Shown one piece after another: positions 23,549 through 34,368 of a stretch of DNA of 64,000 bases; position 1 is the stretch's first letter, and each line of letters starts with the position of its first letter. Source of the stretch: Fragum whitleyi (lineage: Eukaryota > Mollusca > Bivalvia > Cardiida > Cardiidae); assembly GCA_948146395.1 (NCBI GenBank), contig OX411551.1, positions 48,936,854 through 49,000,853 of the forward strand. Direction: 5' to 3'. The position numbers and the translations under genes were made by a program. Under the pieces are notes generated by a model. It saw only the letters and a list, made by a program, of their open reading frames with translations. It was not told the origin of the DNA and did not search any database.

Positions 23549-24871
23549 TTAGTATTGTAGGTATTCCGGTGGGAGTTGAAAAAGACTGGACCTGAAGGCA
23601 AAACACGTTGGGTTGGTAAACTCGTTCAGATATTTGAAAAAAAAAGGCTGTAGTTAACTTGTGATTATCTTCAATGATATTTAAAGGATTGCGCACGTGC
23701 GTATTATTGCACAAGTGAATTAATGTCTGAGCAATTTAAAAAAAATGGACAAGAGCAGGAAGAGAAGATAAATGTTTGCCTACCTTCAGCGATCCTTGCT
23801 TCGTCCACAATCAAGTGAAATTATCGCGCTATTTGGAAATTGTTTTCCATTTTTTTTATTTGTTTTTTGTTTGTTTTGTTTGTTTGTTTTTAGAACAGAA
23901 CAGAACAGAAGAATATAACTTTTATATTTATCCAAGTACAATGGGGTACAACATGGACAATATACATTAATAATGTTATTTGTAATAATTTAAGTATCCA
24001 GGTAAAACAAATAGATGAATGATTGGAAATTTTAGACTCATCCGAGGGATAAAGCGCTACTATACAGTTGTAGTTACTATGTCAAGTACTTTGAAGAATT
24101 ATATTTTGTTATCAGTGTAAAACTAGTGGACAAGAAAAATTGCCGGTTGGGACTTAAAATATTAAAGGTTAAGTATGCTATAATTACGACGTTTCGGTCT
24201 CCATGTTATGTTATAAATTGAAATCAGATCTTTTGTGTTGGGATAATTATTTATTTTTTTATTTGTTTGAGTTCAAGATAACAACAACATGCATATATAT
24301 TTATAGTAAATCGTGCCGAGATGGCTATATCCCCTATATTTTTTTTTCGTTCATTTTCGAAACGAAAAAACAAGGAATGGGATTTGGGGAATATGATGGA
24401 AAAAAACCCGTAACCGAATCGAAATATTTATATTACACAAGAATGCAACACCAAAGTTTGAGAGAGGTGTAAATTGCCTGGACAGTTGAGAATATAAGTC
24501 GTCTGGTATTGGGGTAAATTTTACTTCATATATATAGGAACATTCCATTCGTTTGTAAACTTGACCTTTCGTAACTCATGAGTACAGATTTCATTCATAA
24601 AAGGGCAGATAAAATCGTAGTAGGTCATCAGGTCATGTGGTATGGCCAATCAGAAAATTGCTTTTGTTTACACATGCGTGAGTTCAACTCGTTTCATAGA
24701 AGAGTACACGGGAAAAAGATTTTACGGTGCATAGAGAAGTAATAAACGAATATTTACTGGATCGGGTTTTTTAATACAGATAAATAATCTGTAGGTGTTG
24801 CGCGTTTGTAATGATGGGTTACGGAACAATAAGGTACCAAACATTTAAACCATTTTGTTGAAGCGTATGAT
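23549..24871. other. no gene; includes a LINE tail
   Basis: A (GTTTT)n-rich stretch lies at 23850-23892. Frames at 24203-24472 and 24351-24548 overlap on opposite strands and match nothing recognised. Confidence 0.45.
23893..23965 (-). mobile_element. LINE 3'-end remnant with (TGTTC)n tail
   Basis: On the - strand 'ttgtacttggataaatataa' leads into a TTCTGTTCTGTTCTGTTCT tail. This is the form of a 5'-truncated non-LTR element. Confidence 0.5.
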
Positions 24872-25403
24872 AAGGTCGTTTAGAAAGAGAAACTAGACCT
24901 CTAAGAGAATCTATAACATAATTCTACGAAAAATAGTTTGCGACATTAACAAATAAGCAGATCACGTGATTGGCTTGTTCTTTTCCCACAATTCACAGAA
25001 AACGGATCGCGACATTACCAAATACAGTAAGCAGATCACGTGATTGGTTAGTGCTATCGTCAATAGCTGACCTTATTGGACTTATCACATGATTTCCAAA
25101 TATAGTAATGCAAACATGTGATGCTAGTAAATTCGTACGCAATTTTTAATAAATATCGTTTAAAACATAAATTAACGTCTTAATATATACATGAAGTGAT
25201 AGTTGTGTAATTGTACAACATTATTTCTTTTTGATGTAATTAACTGTATGTCTATGTCAAGTTGAGATATACAAAATAGACCGAAGTGTATTCACATCCT
25301 GTTCACGTGATATGTGTTATCAAAAAACCCGAAATGAAATTATCTTGTGTTCATTTTGCGGTTTTGTTAAATCTAAGTTGGAATTGCTCCGCATTCCAAC
25401 TTA
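24872..25403 (-). mobile_element. 5' part of the large Helitron-like family, - strand copy
   Basis: Inverted, closely similar copy of 17832-18362. It starts (- strand) after five T with the same AAGTTGGAATGCGGAGC hairpin. It shares 'atatcacgtgaacaggatgt', two 'caatcacgtgatctgctta' blocks and 'agtttctctttctraacg'. Similarity stops after 'cgacctta'. Confidence 0.75.
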
Positions 25404-25694
25404 AAAATTGATTTTACACTCTGTTAAGCCTAACAACAACTCTGGTTTCAGAGTAAAAAAAACCGTTTTTGATTGTTTTAGAAATTTTGCCCCTTGCACA
25501 CGTGCACATGGGTGCAAAGCGGCGCAAACATTTTAAAAGTAAGAAGATGTTTTTTACATCTTGAACTCAGCTTACTACGGGGGTTTAACTAATTTTTTGT
25601 TATGTATTAGGAAACCTCGGCTCAACAATGTCAAAGTTTAAGACTTCCGAAACGTTGCCTATTACGGATCCACTACCTCAAGCGGGGCCATATT

Positions 25695-25970
25695 CGTAAA
25701 GCCTCCATCAACGTTGCATAGCAATCACGTGCAAAATGGCACGTTTTAAGAAGTTTATCCTAAAAAAATTCACGTTTTGTCTCACTTTTGCATGAAAGAG
25801 ATTTAATAATCGTTTGAATTTCGAGTAAGATCGATTGATATTTCATTTCGTGAACGACAAAAGCTATATTTTCACTCGTGGCTCCGCCATTCGTAAAAAT
25901 CTAGCTTTTGATGTTTATTTGATGACTAAATCGGTCTAGCAATGAAACAAACGATTATCCCCTGTTTATC
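25695..25970 (+). repeat. dispersed repeat R2, 5'-truncated copy 2
   Basis: It begins at 'caacgttgcatagcaatcac' and runs through 'ttttgtctcacttttgca', 'gagtaagatcgattgatatt' and 'gaaacaaacgattatcccct'. It is uninterrupted at the two positions where the other copies hold insertions. Confidence 0.75.
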
Positions 25971-26649
25971 GATAACGTCATCCACAAAGTCGGGATCCCC
26001 CAGTCCCCAATTTGTTAGATATAATTAAACGAGAAAATTCGTGATCCATTTGCATGCAATTTTTCCTCTCTGATTACTAATGCTATCTTCAAGTCACAAA
26101 AATCGGCGGAACCGGCACGGTCTTCGACTCTGATTTTCCATTAGCCTATCTGAGACCGTGACGCCGGCGATATCAGGACGAAATACAGATTATGCAGTCA
26201 AATTAAACGGCTCGGACGCTTTCCGTAAACTTGACTAAACAGACAAAGAACAAACTATTAACTATTTTAGCCTATTTATATGGAGTTCAACAACAACAAA
26301 AAAATCTCGCTCTTGAATAGGGCGATACATCGATCAGGCAATAAACTCTAAGGAAAGAATAATGGAAATATTTAAAATTACCTCTCGTTGGATTGTAATT
26401 ATTTCAAGAGTGTTTTATCCCCATAGTTCGAAGGCAAGCTATAGTCATGGCGGCGTGTCCGTTATGTGTCCGTGTGTTAAAATTTTATAGTAAAATCACC
26501 ATCTCCTCCGCTTTGCGTATTCATAGTGTGATTACGTTTTTAGTCCCATTACTCAATGAAATTAACAAATACTCTCTTCATCTCTTAAGTGAAAGATTAC
26601 ACTTCTTTCTCACCCTCACCCTCACCCTTTCTGACTGTCTTTTACTAAT
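25971..26649. other. no gene seen
   Basis: Locally higher GC (26100-26220) but no domain. The 70-residue frame at 26447-26659 has no recognisable features. Confidence 0.4.
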
Positions 26650-26815
26650 GGGTCGATAGTCGAAGACCTATGTGGGATAGCAGCTAGAGGCTATGAAAGG
26701 ATGTAATGGTGGTACTGGTGTGAGAAATACCAGGAATCCATTGTTAGGTGCTCCAGCCACCGAAATATAACTGAAAGATGGTTGAAAGCGGTGTTAAACC
26801 TGGTTTCAACAAACA
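26650..26815 (+). mobile_element. SINE-like element, second copy
   Basis: Same block order as 15140-15325: 'acctatgtgggatagcagct', 'ggatgtaatggtggtactgg', 'ccaggaatccattgttaggt', 'accgaaatataactgaaag', 'gttgaaagcggtgttaaacc', then 'caacaaac'. It is the better-preserved copy. Partial copies are at 37945 and 63018. Confidence 0.65.
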
Positions 26816-27019
26816 GCGAGACTAACATACCATTCTTGGCCCTGTAATCGTCGAGAAAAAGGACATTAGAGGAAATTGTGAACAAAGTCACAAGCATTTC
26901 TTTCCTGACGTTTTCAAAAGAATTTCATTTTTCGACTTACTGTGTTCTTAAGATAGGGTTTTTTTTCTATGAAAACGAACAGACGGACAGAGAGTGTTTA
27001 TTTTATGCGTGCCTTGCGG

Positions 27020-27357
27020 CAGGGGGTTATAACCATCTGGGTATGCGAGCTTATGTGTTCAGTCTATGGACAGGGAATATTTTGTCGTGGATACGAAAAG
27101 ACGGACAAAAAGGAGGTGTTGTATATATGTCATTCGGGAGTGGGTTATACAGATGAACAATCTGGGTATTCGAACTTCTTTGTTCTTTGGGCAAGGAATA
27201 TTTTTTCCGGAAAATAGACCGGCATAAAGGGGATGTTGTTTGTATGCAATTTGGTAGAGGATTATAACAATCTGTAGAATTGACCTTTTGTGTTCTTTGA
27301 GCAAGTAACATTTCTTTCTCGTTGTATGTGCGCCATTCGGGAGGGGTTATTACCAAA
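27020..27357 (+). repeat. three degenerate tandem units of about 115-120 bp
   Basis: Recurring marks are 'ggttataaccatctg'-type, 'tttgttctttgggcaaggaa'-type and 'gttgta..atg..attcggga'-type. Frames of 80-126 residues on both strands here arise from the periodicity and are not supported as genes. Confidence 0.6.
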
Positions 27358-29050
27358 GGGGGCGGGTATAAGTGAATGAATACAGACAAGCTTTCTCTAT
27401 CGGCCACATCTGTTGATTGCCCTATTGCCAAAACTCATTTTCCAGTAGGAATTTCCTTTTACGAAGGTTTACATTCTTAACATTATTTCTATTGAAAAAA
27501 GTCATTGGAACTCGTTAGAATCGGCTATAAGACCAACAATGTACACTCATTCTCAATAAGCGGTGCATACAAGGGGTAAAAAATCTCAAAAATCCACCAT
27601 CTCCGAAATCGATAAGAATTATCTTGATTTTGAAATTTTCATCATTCCTACGTGTAATGCACATGAAACGGTTATCAAGAGACAAAAGGGGGTGTAAAAA
27701 ATTTTGTGTTGAAATAAACAAACTTAAAGAAGTTTTGAACACGGAAAATGTTCGTTACTGTCCTTAAATATGTGTCTTGAATACTCAATTTAGGTTAAAC
27801 AATAAAATCGTATTGGCCAAAAGTAACGTAGAACACTACGAAAATAAAAAAAAATTATATAATTATCAATATAACATACTTCTCTTTAAAAAAAATCATG
27901 CCTTGAAGATCTAGTATTAGTTGCATTTTATTGAAGAAAAATCAAGGTGGCAATGGACAGGGGTCTCTCGACTCTATGAACCGGAAGTGGGTTTTCGTTT
28001 ATTTTACGGCTTTATGGTGCGTTGTTTAAATAACGTAGAATGATGACGGCGAAAGTTCATAATCTAGCTTCTTTTCATCATTTGGTATGAATTGAATGAC
28101 TGTTTAATTGAATTTTACAATAAAAACATGTTTTAGGTGGCATTTGAATTAGAGGGGTCTCTATAAAATATCGGAAAAACTTTCTTATTTGCACGGAAGG
28201 GTATGCTGATTTTTTACCAAATAAAGGAAACATATGTTTTTTAAACATATCGGAAAATAAGAAATATTCATTGGGTAATTTCTGCAAAAAAAATTTTTGT
28301 GGCATTTTCCCTTTAAATTACAAATAATGGTGCGTTTTTATCTTTTAAAGGCACACCATGCAGTGCAATTGTTCTTAGAGAAACTTCTTTTGCACCAGCC
28401 TTTGTGTACATGTATAAGGTCTACCAACATGTATGTGTTTTATAGCTATCAGTTCGTACTGAGGTTATAATAGACCTAAAACGAATATAAACGTTTTACT
28501 GAAAAATATCCAGTACCGCTCAAGGGCAGATAACTCTAGCAAGAAAACGAGCATGGAAAGGTACCTTGAAATTTTGATATAATGACTATACAATGTTAAT
28601 CTACAACATATGTGAACAAGAAAAAAAATTATTGGGCGGAAAAAATGACCTCATGTGTCCATTGCTACTTTAACAAAATATTTAATTCATTCTAACATCG
28701 CAATATGTAAGCACATCAAGCTATTATTCTTAATGGTCTTGTGAAATATTTATATAAACAGGAAACTCAACGGAAATTAAACTCTTCAGCACATGTTTGT
28801 AGACATTCTATAAAATATTGTCAGATTGGCTTGGGTAACGAGCAGTTTTATGAATAATTCAAATAACTTAGAATGCTTTAAATATCAGGTTAATGGATAT
28901 AAGCTTAAGATCTAATGAACATTTCATGAATTTCGGCGACATCAAATCTTGGTGAACAATTTAACGCTAGATTTTTAAAACTTATGCTAGACCACTGAAA
29001 TTACTATATGTTCAAGTTTACGGGTTAGCGGTAATATAGAGTGGCTTTTT
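27358..29050. other. no gene seen
   Basis: AT-rich, apparently unique sequence with no domain-bearing frame. Confidence 0.45.
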
Positions 29051-29907
29051 ATACCCCCCCCCCACCTACGAAGTAGAGGGGGGTATATTGGTTTCACCAT
29101 GTCTGTCTGTCTGTCCATCCGTCCGTCCGTCCATCCGTCCGTCCGTCCGTCCGTAGACCTTTTCGTTTCCGGACTCTAACTCAAGAACCAAATGACCTAC
29201 AATCATGAAACTTTATACAAATGTTCCTTATGCCCCAAGGAAGTGCCCTATTGTTTTTGGGTCATATAGGTCAAAGGTCAAGGTCACAGTCAGCCTTCGC
29301 TCAATTTTCGTTTCCGGACTCTAACTCAAGAACCAAGTGGCCTACAATCATGAAACTTTATACAAATGTTCCTTATGACCCAAGGAAGTGCCCTATTGTT
29401 TTTGGGTCATATAGGTCAAAGGTCAAGGTCACAGTCAGCCTTCGTTCAAATTTCGTTTCCGGACTCTTACTCAAGAACCAAGTGGCCTACAATCATGAAA
29501 CTTTATACAAATGTTGCTTATGACCCAAGGAAGTGCCCTATTGTTTTGGGGTTACATAGGTCAAAGGTCAAGGTCACTATAAATTTTCGTTCAATTTTAG
29601 TTTCCGGACTCTAACTCGAGAACCAAGTGACCTACATGCATGAAACTTAATGCAAATGTTGCTTATGATCCAAGGAAGTGCCCTATCGTTTTGGGGTCAT
29701 ATAGGTTAAAGGTCAAGGTCACAGTCAATTTTTGTTCAATTTTCATTTCTCGACTCACTCAAAAACCAAGTGACCTAGAATCATAAAACTTCACGCAAAT
29801 GCTGCATATGACCTCAATATTAGTTACAAACACATCCTGCACTAATAGCACTTACATTCTGACTAAGCGCTTGTAGGGGGTATTAGTCCGCTCTGCGACA
29901 GTTCTAG
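29051..29907 (+). mobile_element. Helitron-like element with 145-bp tandem core
   Basis: Five T, then ATACCCCCCCCCC-ACCTACGAAGTAG-AGGGGGGTAT (5' hairpin), a (GTCT)/(GTCC)n stretch, and about 4.5 units of roughly 145 bp starting near 29163, 29307, 29452, 29597 and 29739. Units contain 'tttccggactctaactca' and 'aaaggtcaaggtcac'. The 3' end has GGGGGTATTAGTCCGC (inverse of the 5' end), a CCGCTCTGCG hairpin and TTCTAG followed by T8. Frames of 82-100 residues here are array by-products. Confidence 0.75.
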
Positions 29908-31199
29908 TTTTTTTTAATTATTTCAAGTTTGAACGAAGAGAAAAAACAATTCTAACTCTCGGCGACAGTAACTAATACGTCAAATTGACTGGCTTGGTGT
30001 CAAATATTTTCTTAAAAAATCGCTACTTGGATTTCTCGCTTGTCTGATTTATTGATATAGACCTAAACTATCTTAAACACTAATGTTAACTATGTTCAAT
30101 TTCGTAAGATTTTGTACAGACCCTGGCGAGACCCAATGCACCCGCTTTTTGAGAATGAGTGTGTAGTAGACAATAAGAATTATGCAATAGCTTGGATATT
30201 CAATGAACGTTACTTTTTTATTTGCCCTAAAATGAATTAGCGAACATTAGCTTAAGCGACCACTTTTTGGTGGTCCTTTGCAAGGGGGGAAGGGGCTAAC
30301 AGTTTTGCTTTAAAATTCCTAAATTAGTTAGCTAAATGTCGTAACTACAGCTTTGAAAAGATATTTTGCTCAACCATTGGTAAATTGATTTTCTGAGTTT
30401 CAAACTTTCCGATTTGAAAACCAGATTTTTGCCGAAATTCCCGAGGCCCTTAGATCAGCGATTGCCATTTATGTTTGCGTTAGTTACTCGCATGTCTTGC
30501 AAAGTTAAATTGAATTGTGGGTTATCGGATTTTGACAATAATTAATTTAGAAAAATGTTGTTAACTAAAGCTCGAAAGCCGGTCACGTGCACAGTACAAG
30601 ACCACGCGGTAATTCTGCAAGAACCCTTCAGAAAAAAGACGTTGTCGAGACAGTAGGATCAATGAACCGGGTTTACTCGGATCCAGTTTAATCTGTTAAT
30701 GCCTTATATGGATATTTGAGGTCTAATGCTATCATTCACTTGCTCCCTGCAATTTCTAACAGGGGAGTATCAAAGAACTATGGATGAAATTTTGCTTTAA
30801 ACATATGTGACCCGTCACGCGAAAAGGGGCCATCTAGGTAGTGAGTAAAGTTTCGACCCCAGTCAGACTGTGCGGATCGCGCAGACTGACTAGAATCGAC
30901 ACTTTTCGCACTAAGCTTATTTTCTGAATCTAGAATGATCAATCTACATTCCTGAAAAAGAATTTTTGACTTGCGACCTCTAGTTGACTAATGCTGGACC
31001 CAATCCCTTTTTCAAATATCAATCTTACAGAGTTCCCAGATTGTCCCTTTTCGCGTAATTGGTCAAATATTTCATTTGCATATTTATCTATATATTCATG
31101 TATACAGCCTAACTCCCCTTTCGGGTATAACTTGCAGGTGTGCGTACTCATTCTTTATGTATCAATTTTGCGTGAGAAATTGAACAGGCAGGTGTTTTT
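29908..31199. other. no gene seen
   Basis: Contains a short remnant of the pogo-like MITE (about 30250-30290, 'ttaagcgaccactttttggt'). No supported coding sequence. Confidence 0.45.
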
Positions 31200-31382
31200 T
31201 GGGGGGGCGGGGGGGGGGGGGGGGGGTAGGGGGGGTCATCCACTGCTACCAATTTACAGCTGGGTGGACTGAGGCAGTGACTACCAAGTTTCTTGCCCAA
31301 GGAAACACCTCGCTGTCACGAGGGCTCGAACCTCCGGCCTTTGGATCAGCAGACCGACACTCTAACCACGGTTATCGAGGCA
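31200..31382 (-). mobile_element. tRNA-derived SINE with C-rich tail
   Basis: On the - strand there is an A box, TAGAGTGTCGG (31354-31364), and a B box, AGGTTCGAGCC (31323-31333), at tRNA-like spacing. A body follows with 'ccttgggcaagaaacttg' and 'cagtccacccagctgtaaat', a block widely shared by invertebrate SINEs. The element ends in an unusual C-tract (G-tract on + strand, 31200-31237). Confidence 0.75.
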
Positions 31383-32622
31383 TTCAACAATCAAAATAAC
31401 ATTCATGTACATAATAATTCACAATGAAAAACGTGCAAAAAGGATAAGAACGGGTGCGAAGCTTGTATATAATTCTTCTTTTTGTCATTGATTCAAGACG
31501 TGTACAAATGTTTCCAATTTTCTAACCGTTTATAAAAAGCAGCGAGGAATGAGAATGTTTCTAAATTTTAAGATATATTGTAAAGTATTATAAATTGTGA
31601 TATTAGGTTTGGTTTCAATATTGTTACAATAAAGTCGGTTTTATATTTAAAAAGCAGAAAGAATATGACTTACAGTGATAAATGATACAACGGACCAAAA
31701 TCAATGTAAATTTTATTAGACAAGGAAACGTTTTATATCCTTAGTGTAACGATGGACCTCTTGAGAAATTATATTGTTTTTTTTGTTTTGTTTTGTTTTG
31801 TTTTTTGAATGACCCGGTTTTTTTTAAACTTAGCAGTGTATTGATATTGATTTTGACAAACATCAAAAGAATGTTTTGAAGCCTATTTCTTAATACATGT
31901 GTACGTTATAATTTGAAGATTTGAAATAGTAATGATCTTTCGTCTAAATTCCGCCACATACACAAGGTGAGTAGTCAAGAATATTTATCTTGAACAAGTG
32001 GTGGTAAAGAGAGCTGCAATTGATTGATTTTTATTAATGAGATGAAAAATAAACTTTTGTTTTCATGGATGTAGAGAACGCAAAGACCTGATATAATGCA
32101 CAAACGTTCTTGGGCCGCTCGATTAAAGATGCCAAAACCAAACTTTCATTCGTCATGCAGCACTTGATTACTATTTCCTGGGAAATTTGTGGAACATCCT
32201 AAAGATACATATCATATAATTTTGATTTTCCTACGCTAAAAAATGTGCAAAATTCTATTGGCTATAGTTTTCAGATTTTAAATGATACGGAAGTGTATTT
32301 TCCTAATTTGACTACAATAAGTTTGCCAAACTCGCAGAGACGACGATGCTACCCCCCCCCCCCTTTTTGCTCCCCCTCTTCCTCTCTCTTTCATAGATTT
32401 TTTTCTAGTCAGTCATATCGCAGAAGCTGCATCACCGAACAATGACTCGCATTATGACTACGATTACACTTTATAGTCGTATCTGTGTAAAGCATCCACC
32501 AAAAGGAAGGGGTAAATTGGCTGTTATACACAGATTAGCTGCTATTCACATGATTTAATATAATAGAATTTTGTTAATTATTTAATTTGTTAAACTACAT
32601 AGGTTGTTGGTTACAGTGTATG
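31383..32622. other. no gene; (GTTTT)n microsatellite
   Basis: GTTTT repeats at 31780-31806 and a C14-like tract near 32352. Frames such as 32245-32445 have no domain. Confidence 0.45.
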
Positions 32623-33098
32623 GGGGACCGGGGCGAGTTGATACATTTTTTACATTACCCCGTTTTTTTTTAATATCCCTTCCTTAATTTGGATTACCTT
32701 ATTATCCGTTTGAGGAAGAAAGATAAGATAAAATAAGATAAGATTTATTTAAAGTCGGCAAGACAAAGTAACAAAACAACATAAGCTAAAGAAGCTTTAG
32801 AACCGACTTTGATATTGTAACGAACCGCAAAATAGACAGACGTGATCCATTCAGAGAAAAGGATCCTCAACCCTAAGTGGGTCGACTCTATCTATATAGG
32901 CTACAAATAGCCAGATATCTTAGGGCAAGTCTCTCTCATTTGCATATCCAATGCAAGTTACCTCCCTTTAAACCGTTACAACATAATAAATTTATCCTCT
33001 TCATATTAAAAAAAAAAAGATAAGCCATAGAAATAGATTTTACAAAAATATTCAACTTATCGTGCAAGGACCATCGGAGTGTATCAACTAGCCCCGTG
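32623..33098. mobile_element. degenerate relative of the GGGG-terminus TA element
   Basis: The left end GGGGGACCGGGGCGAGTTGA and the right end (complement of ACGGGGCTAGTTGATACAC) are inverted relatives of each other and of the 13168 termini. Target duplication is unclear. A LINE tail is inserted at 32720-32840. Confidence 0.5.
32720..32840 (-). mobile_element. LINE 3'-end remnant with (TCTTA)n tail
   Basis: On the - strand 'aaagtcggttctaaagcttc' leads through 'cgactttaaataaatc' into TTATCTTATTTTATCTTATC. 5'-truncated. Confidence 0.55.
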
Positions 33099-33589
33099 GA
33101 CGTGGCTGTTTCATACACCATGCAGGGCCAGTTAATACACTTCAATACAAAAGCTTGTAAAACTTTTAGTCAAAGCATTACCCTAGTTTTTGTTCATTTA
33201 CTTTTTTCCAAAAACATCTAGATTGTCTTAAATTTCTATTTCCATCGTAATTTCCTAACATTAAAGGGTTGTTCGGTCACAATTTCTCAAAAGCAGAAGT
33301 ATAGAGACACTGGGTACAACCAGCCTCAGTGTGAGACGAATTCGGAGGATAGTGTAATTATGATATTTTATTTCTTCATAATTTTTCGTCCAATTATAAT
33401 TTCCCCGACTAACTTGATTGTTCAATATGATTTTAGCCTAATGTTATCACACTCTGTCCTAGCCATATACGTAAGTGATCGTCTGGAAATACCGAAAAAG
33501 TAAGATTTAGTTGGTCTTATAAGTCAACAAAATGCTAGTTAGACAGGTCCCACTGTCTACTATCATAAAAATATTTACAACAAAATTAA
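33099..33589. other. no gene seen
   Basis: AT-rich, no supported feature. Confidence 0.4.
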
Positions 33590-33835
33590 TAACTAAAATG
33601 TTCATGAATTTTGGGCCTTTCTGTCACCATGGCAACAAGAGTTTTTTTATGGAATTTAAACTTTGGTAGAGCTTCACCCAAGGAATATATCCCTGTCAAG
33701 TTTCGGATTGGTTGGCCCAGTTGTTTAGGAGTAGGAGTTATCAAGTTAAAGAAATAGTTGACGAACAGACTGACGGACTGACGAACGAACGATGGAAGGA
33801 CGCCAGGCGGTGAGTGATCAAAATAGCTTGTATTG
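33590..33835 (-). repeat. fragment of a Helitron-like array family
   Basis: Contains 'gtcaccatggcaacaagagt', 'cttcacccaaggaatatat', 'caagtttcggattggtt' and a 'gacagac...gacgga' stretch ending in 'ggtgagtgatca'. Related to 55700-56110 and more weakly to 44830-45015. Confidence 0.5.
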
Positions 33836-34199
33836 AGTACTTTGTGTATAAGTGAGTTAGAACCTATCATAATTTGAGAGTATAAACTTATGTTATAAGA
33901 ATTTATTTGAAACTAAAAACCGTTAACCACACATATGTATTAGTAAGTAATTAAGTAAGTAAGTAAGCAAGCAATTTTTTAAAAAAAAAAGACATTTGTA
34001 TGACAGTATTCCAGAAATTCAAAAGTTCAAAAGGTGTCAAGACTGCTTATCGGGGACTGTTAAGGACTTCATAGTATAATAATGTTGAATAAAAGGCTAG
34101 TGTTGATAAATTACCTTAAAAAAGATTACTATGAGAGACCATGGCTTATAAACAAGATATCACAATTGTGAAAAATTAAAATTATTTAAATTTTCATAT
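33836..34199. other. no gene; short (TAAG)n
   Basis: About six imperfect TAAG units around 33941-33970. Confidence 0.45.
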
Positions 34200-34368
34200 C
34201 ACATACTCTGTAAGACAGATGAAGAAAAATCCAATCAATCACAGCCATAAAAGTAGACATTACATACATATAAAACAAGCAGCATAACGAAAGCAACTAA
34301 AAGGCAAAGCAGACAAGCACAGATAAGCAGAATTAAGCAAGACTTATGCATCCCCAGATCTGCAGGAC
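34200..34368 (-). mobile_element. LINE 3' UTR
   Basis: The stretch following the ORF2 stop on the - strand. It is T-rich without a clear microsatellite tail, so the exact 3' end is uncertain. Confidence 0.45.

Noticed and set aside
23054..23714. Arg/His-rich overlapping frames
   Set aside because: Produced by iterated CGCACGG/CCGTGCG in the MITE.
27051..27431. 126-residue - strand frame
   Set aside because: Overlaps other open frames in three degenerate tandem units and carries no domain.
29221..29614. Frames with repeated RSKVKVT and KLYTNV
   Set aside because: Direct translation of the 145-bp tandem units of a transposable element.
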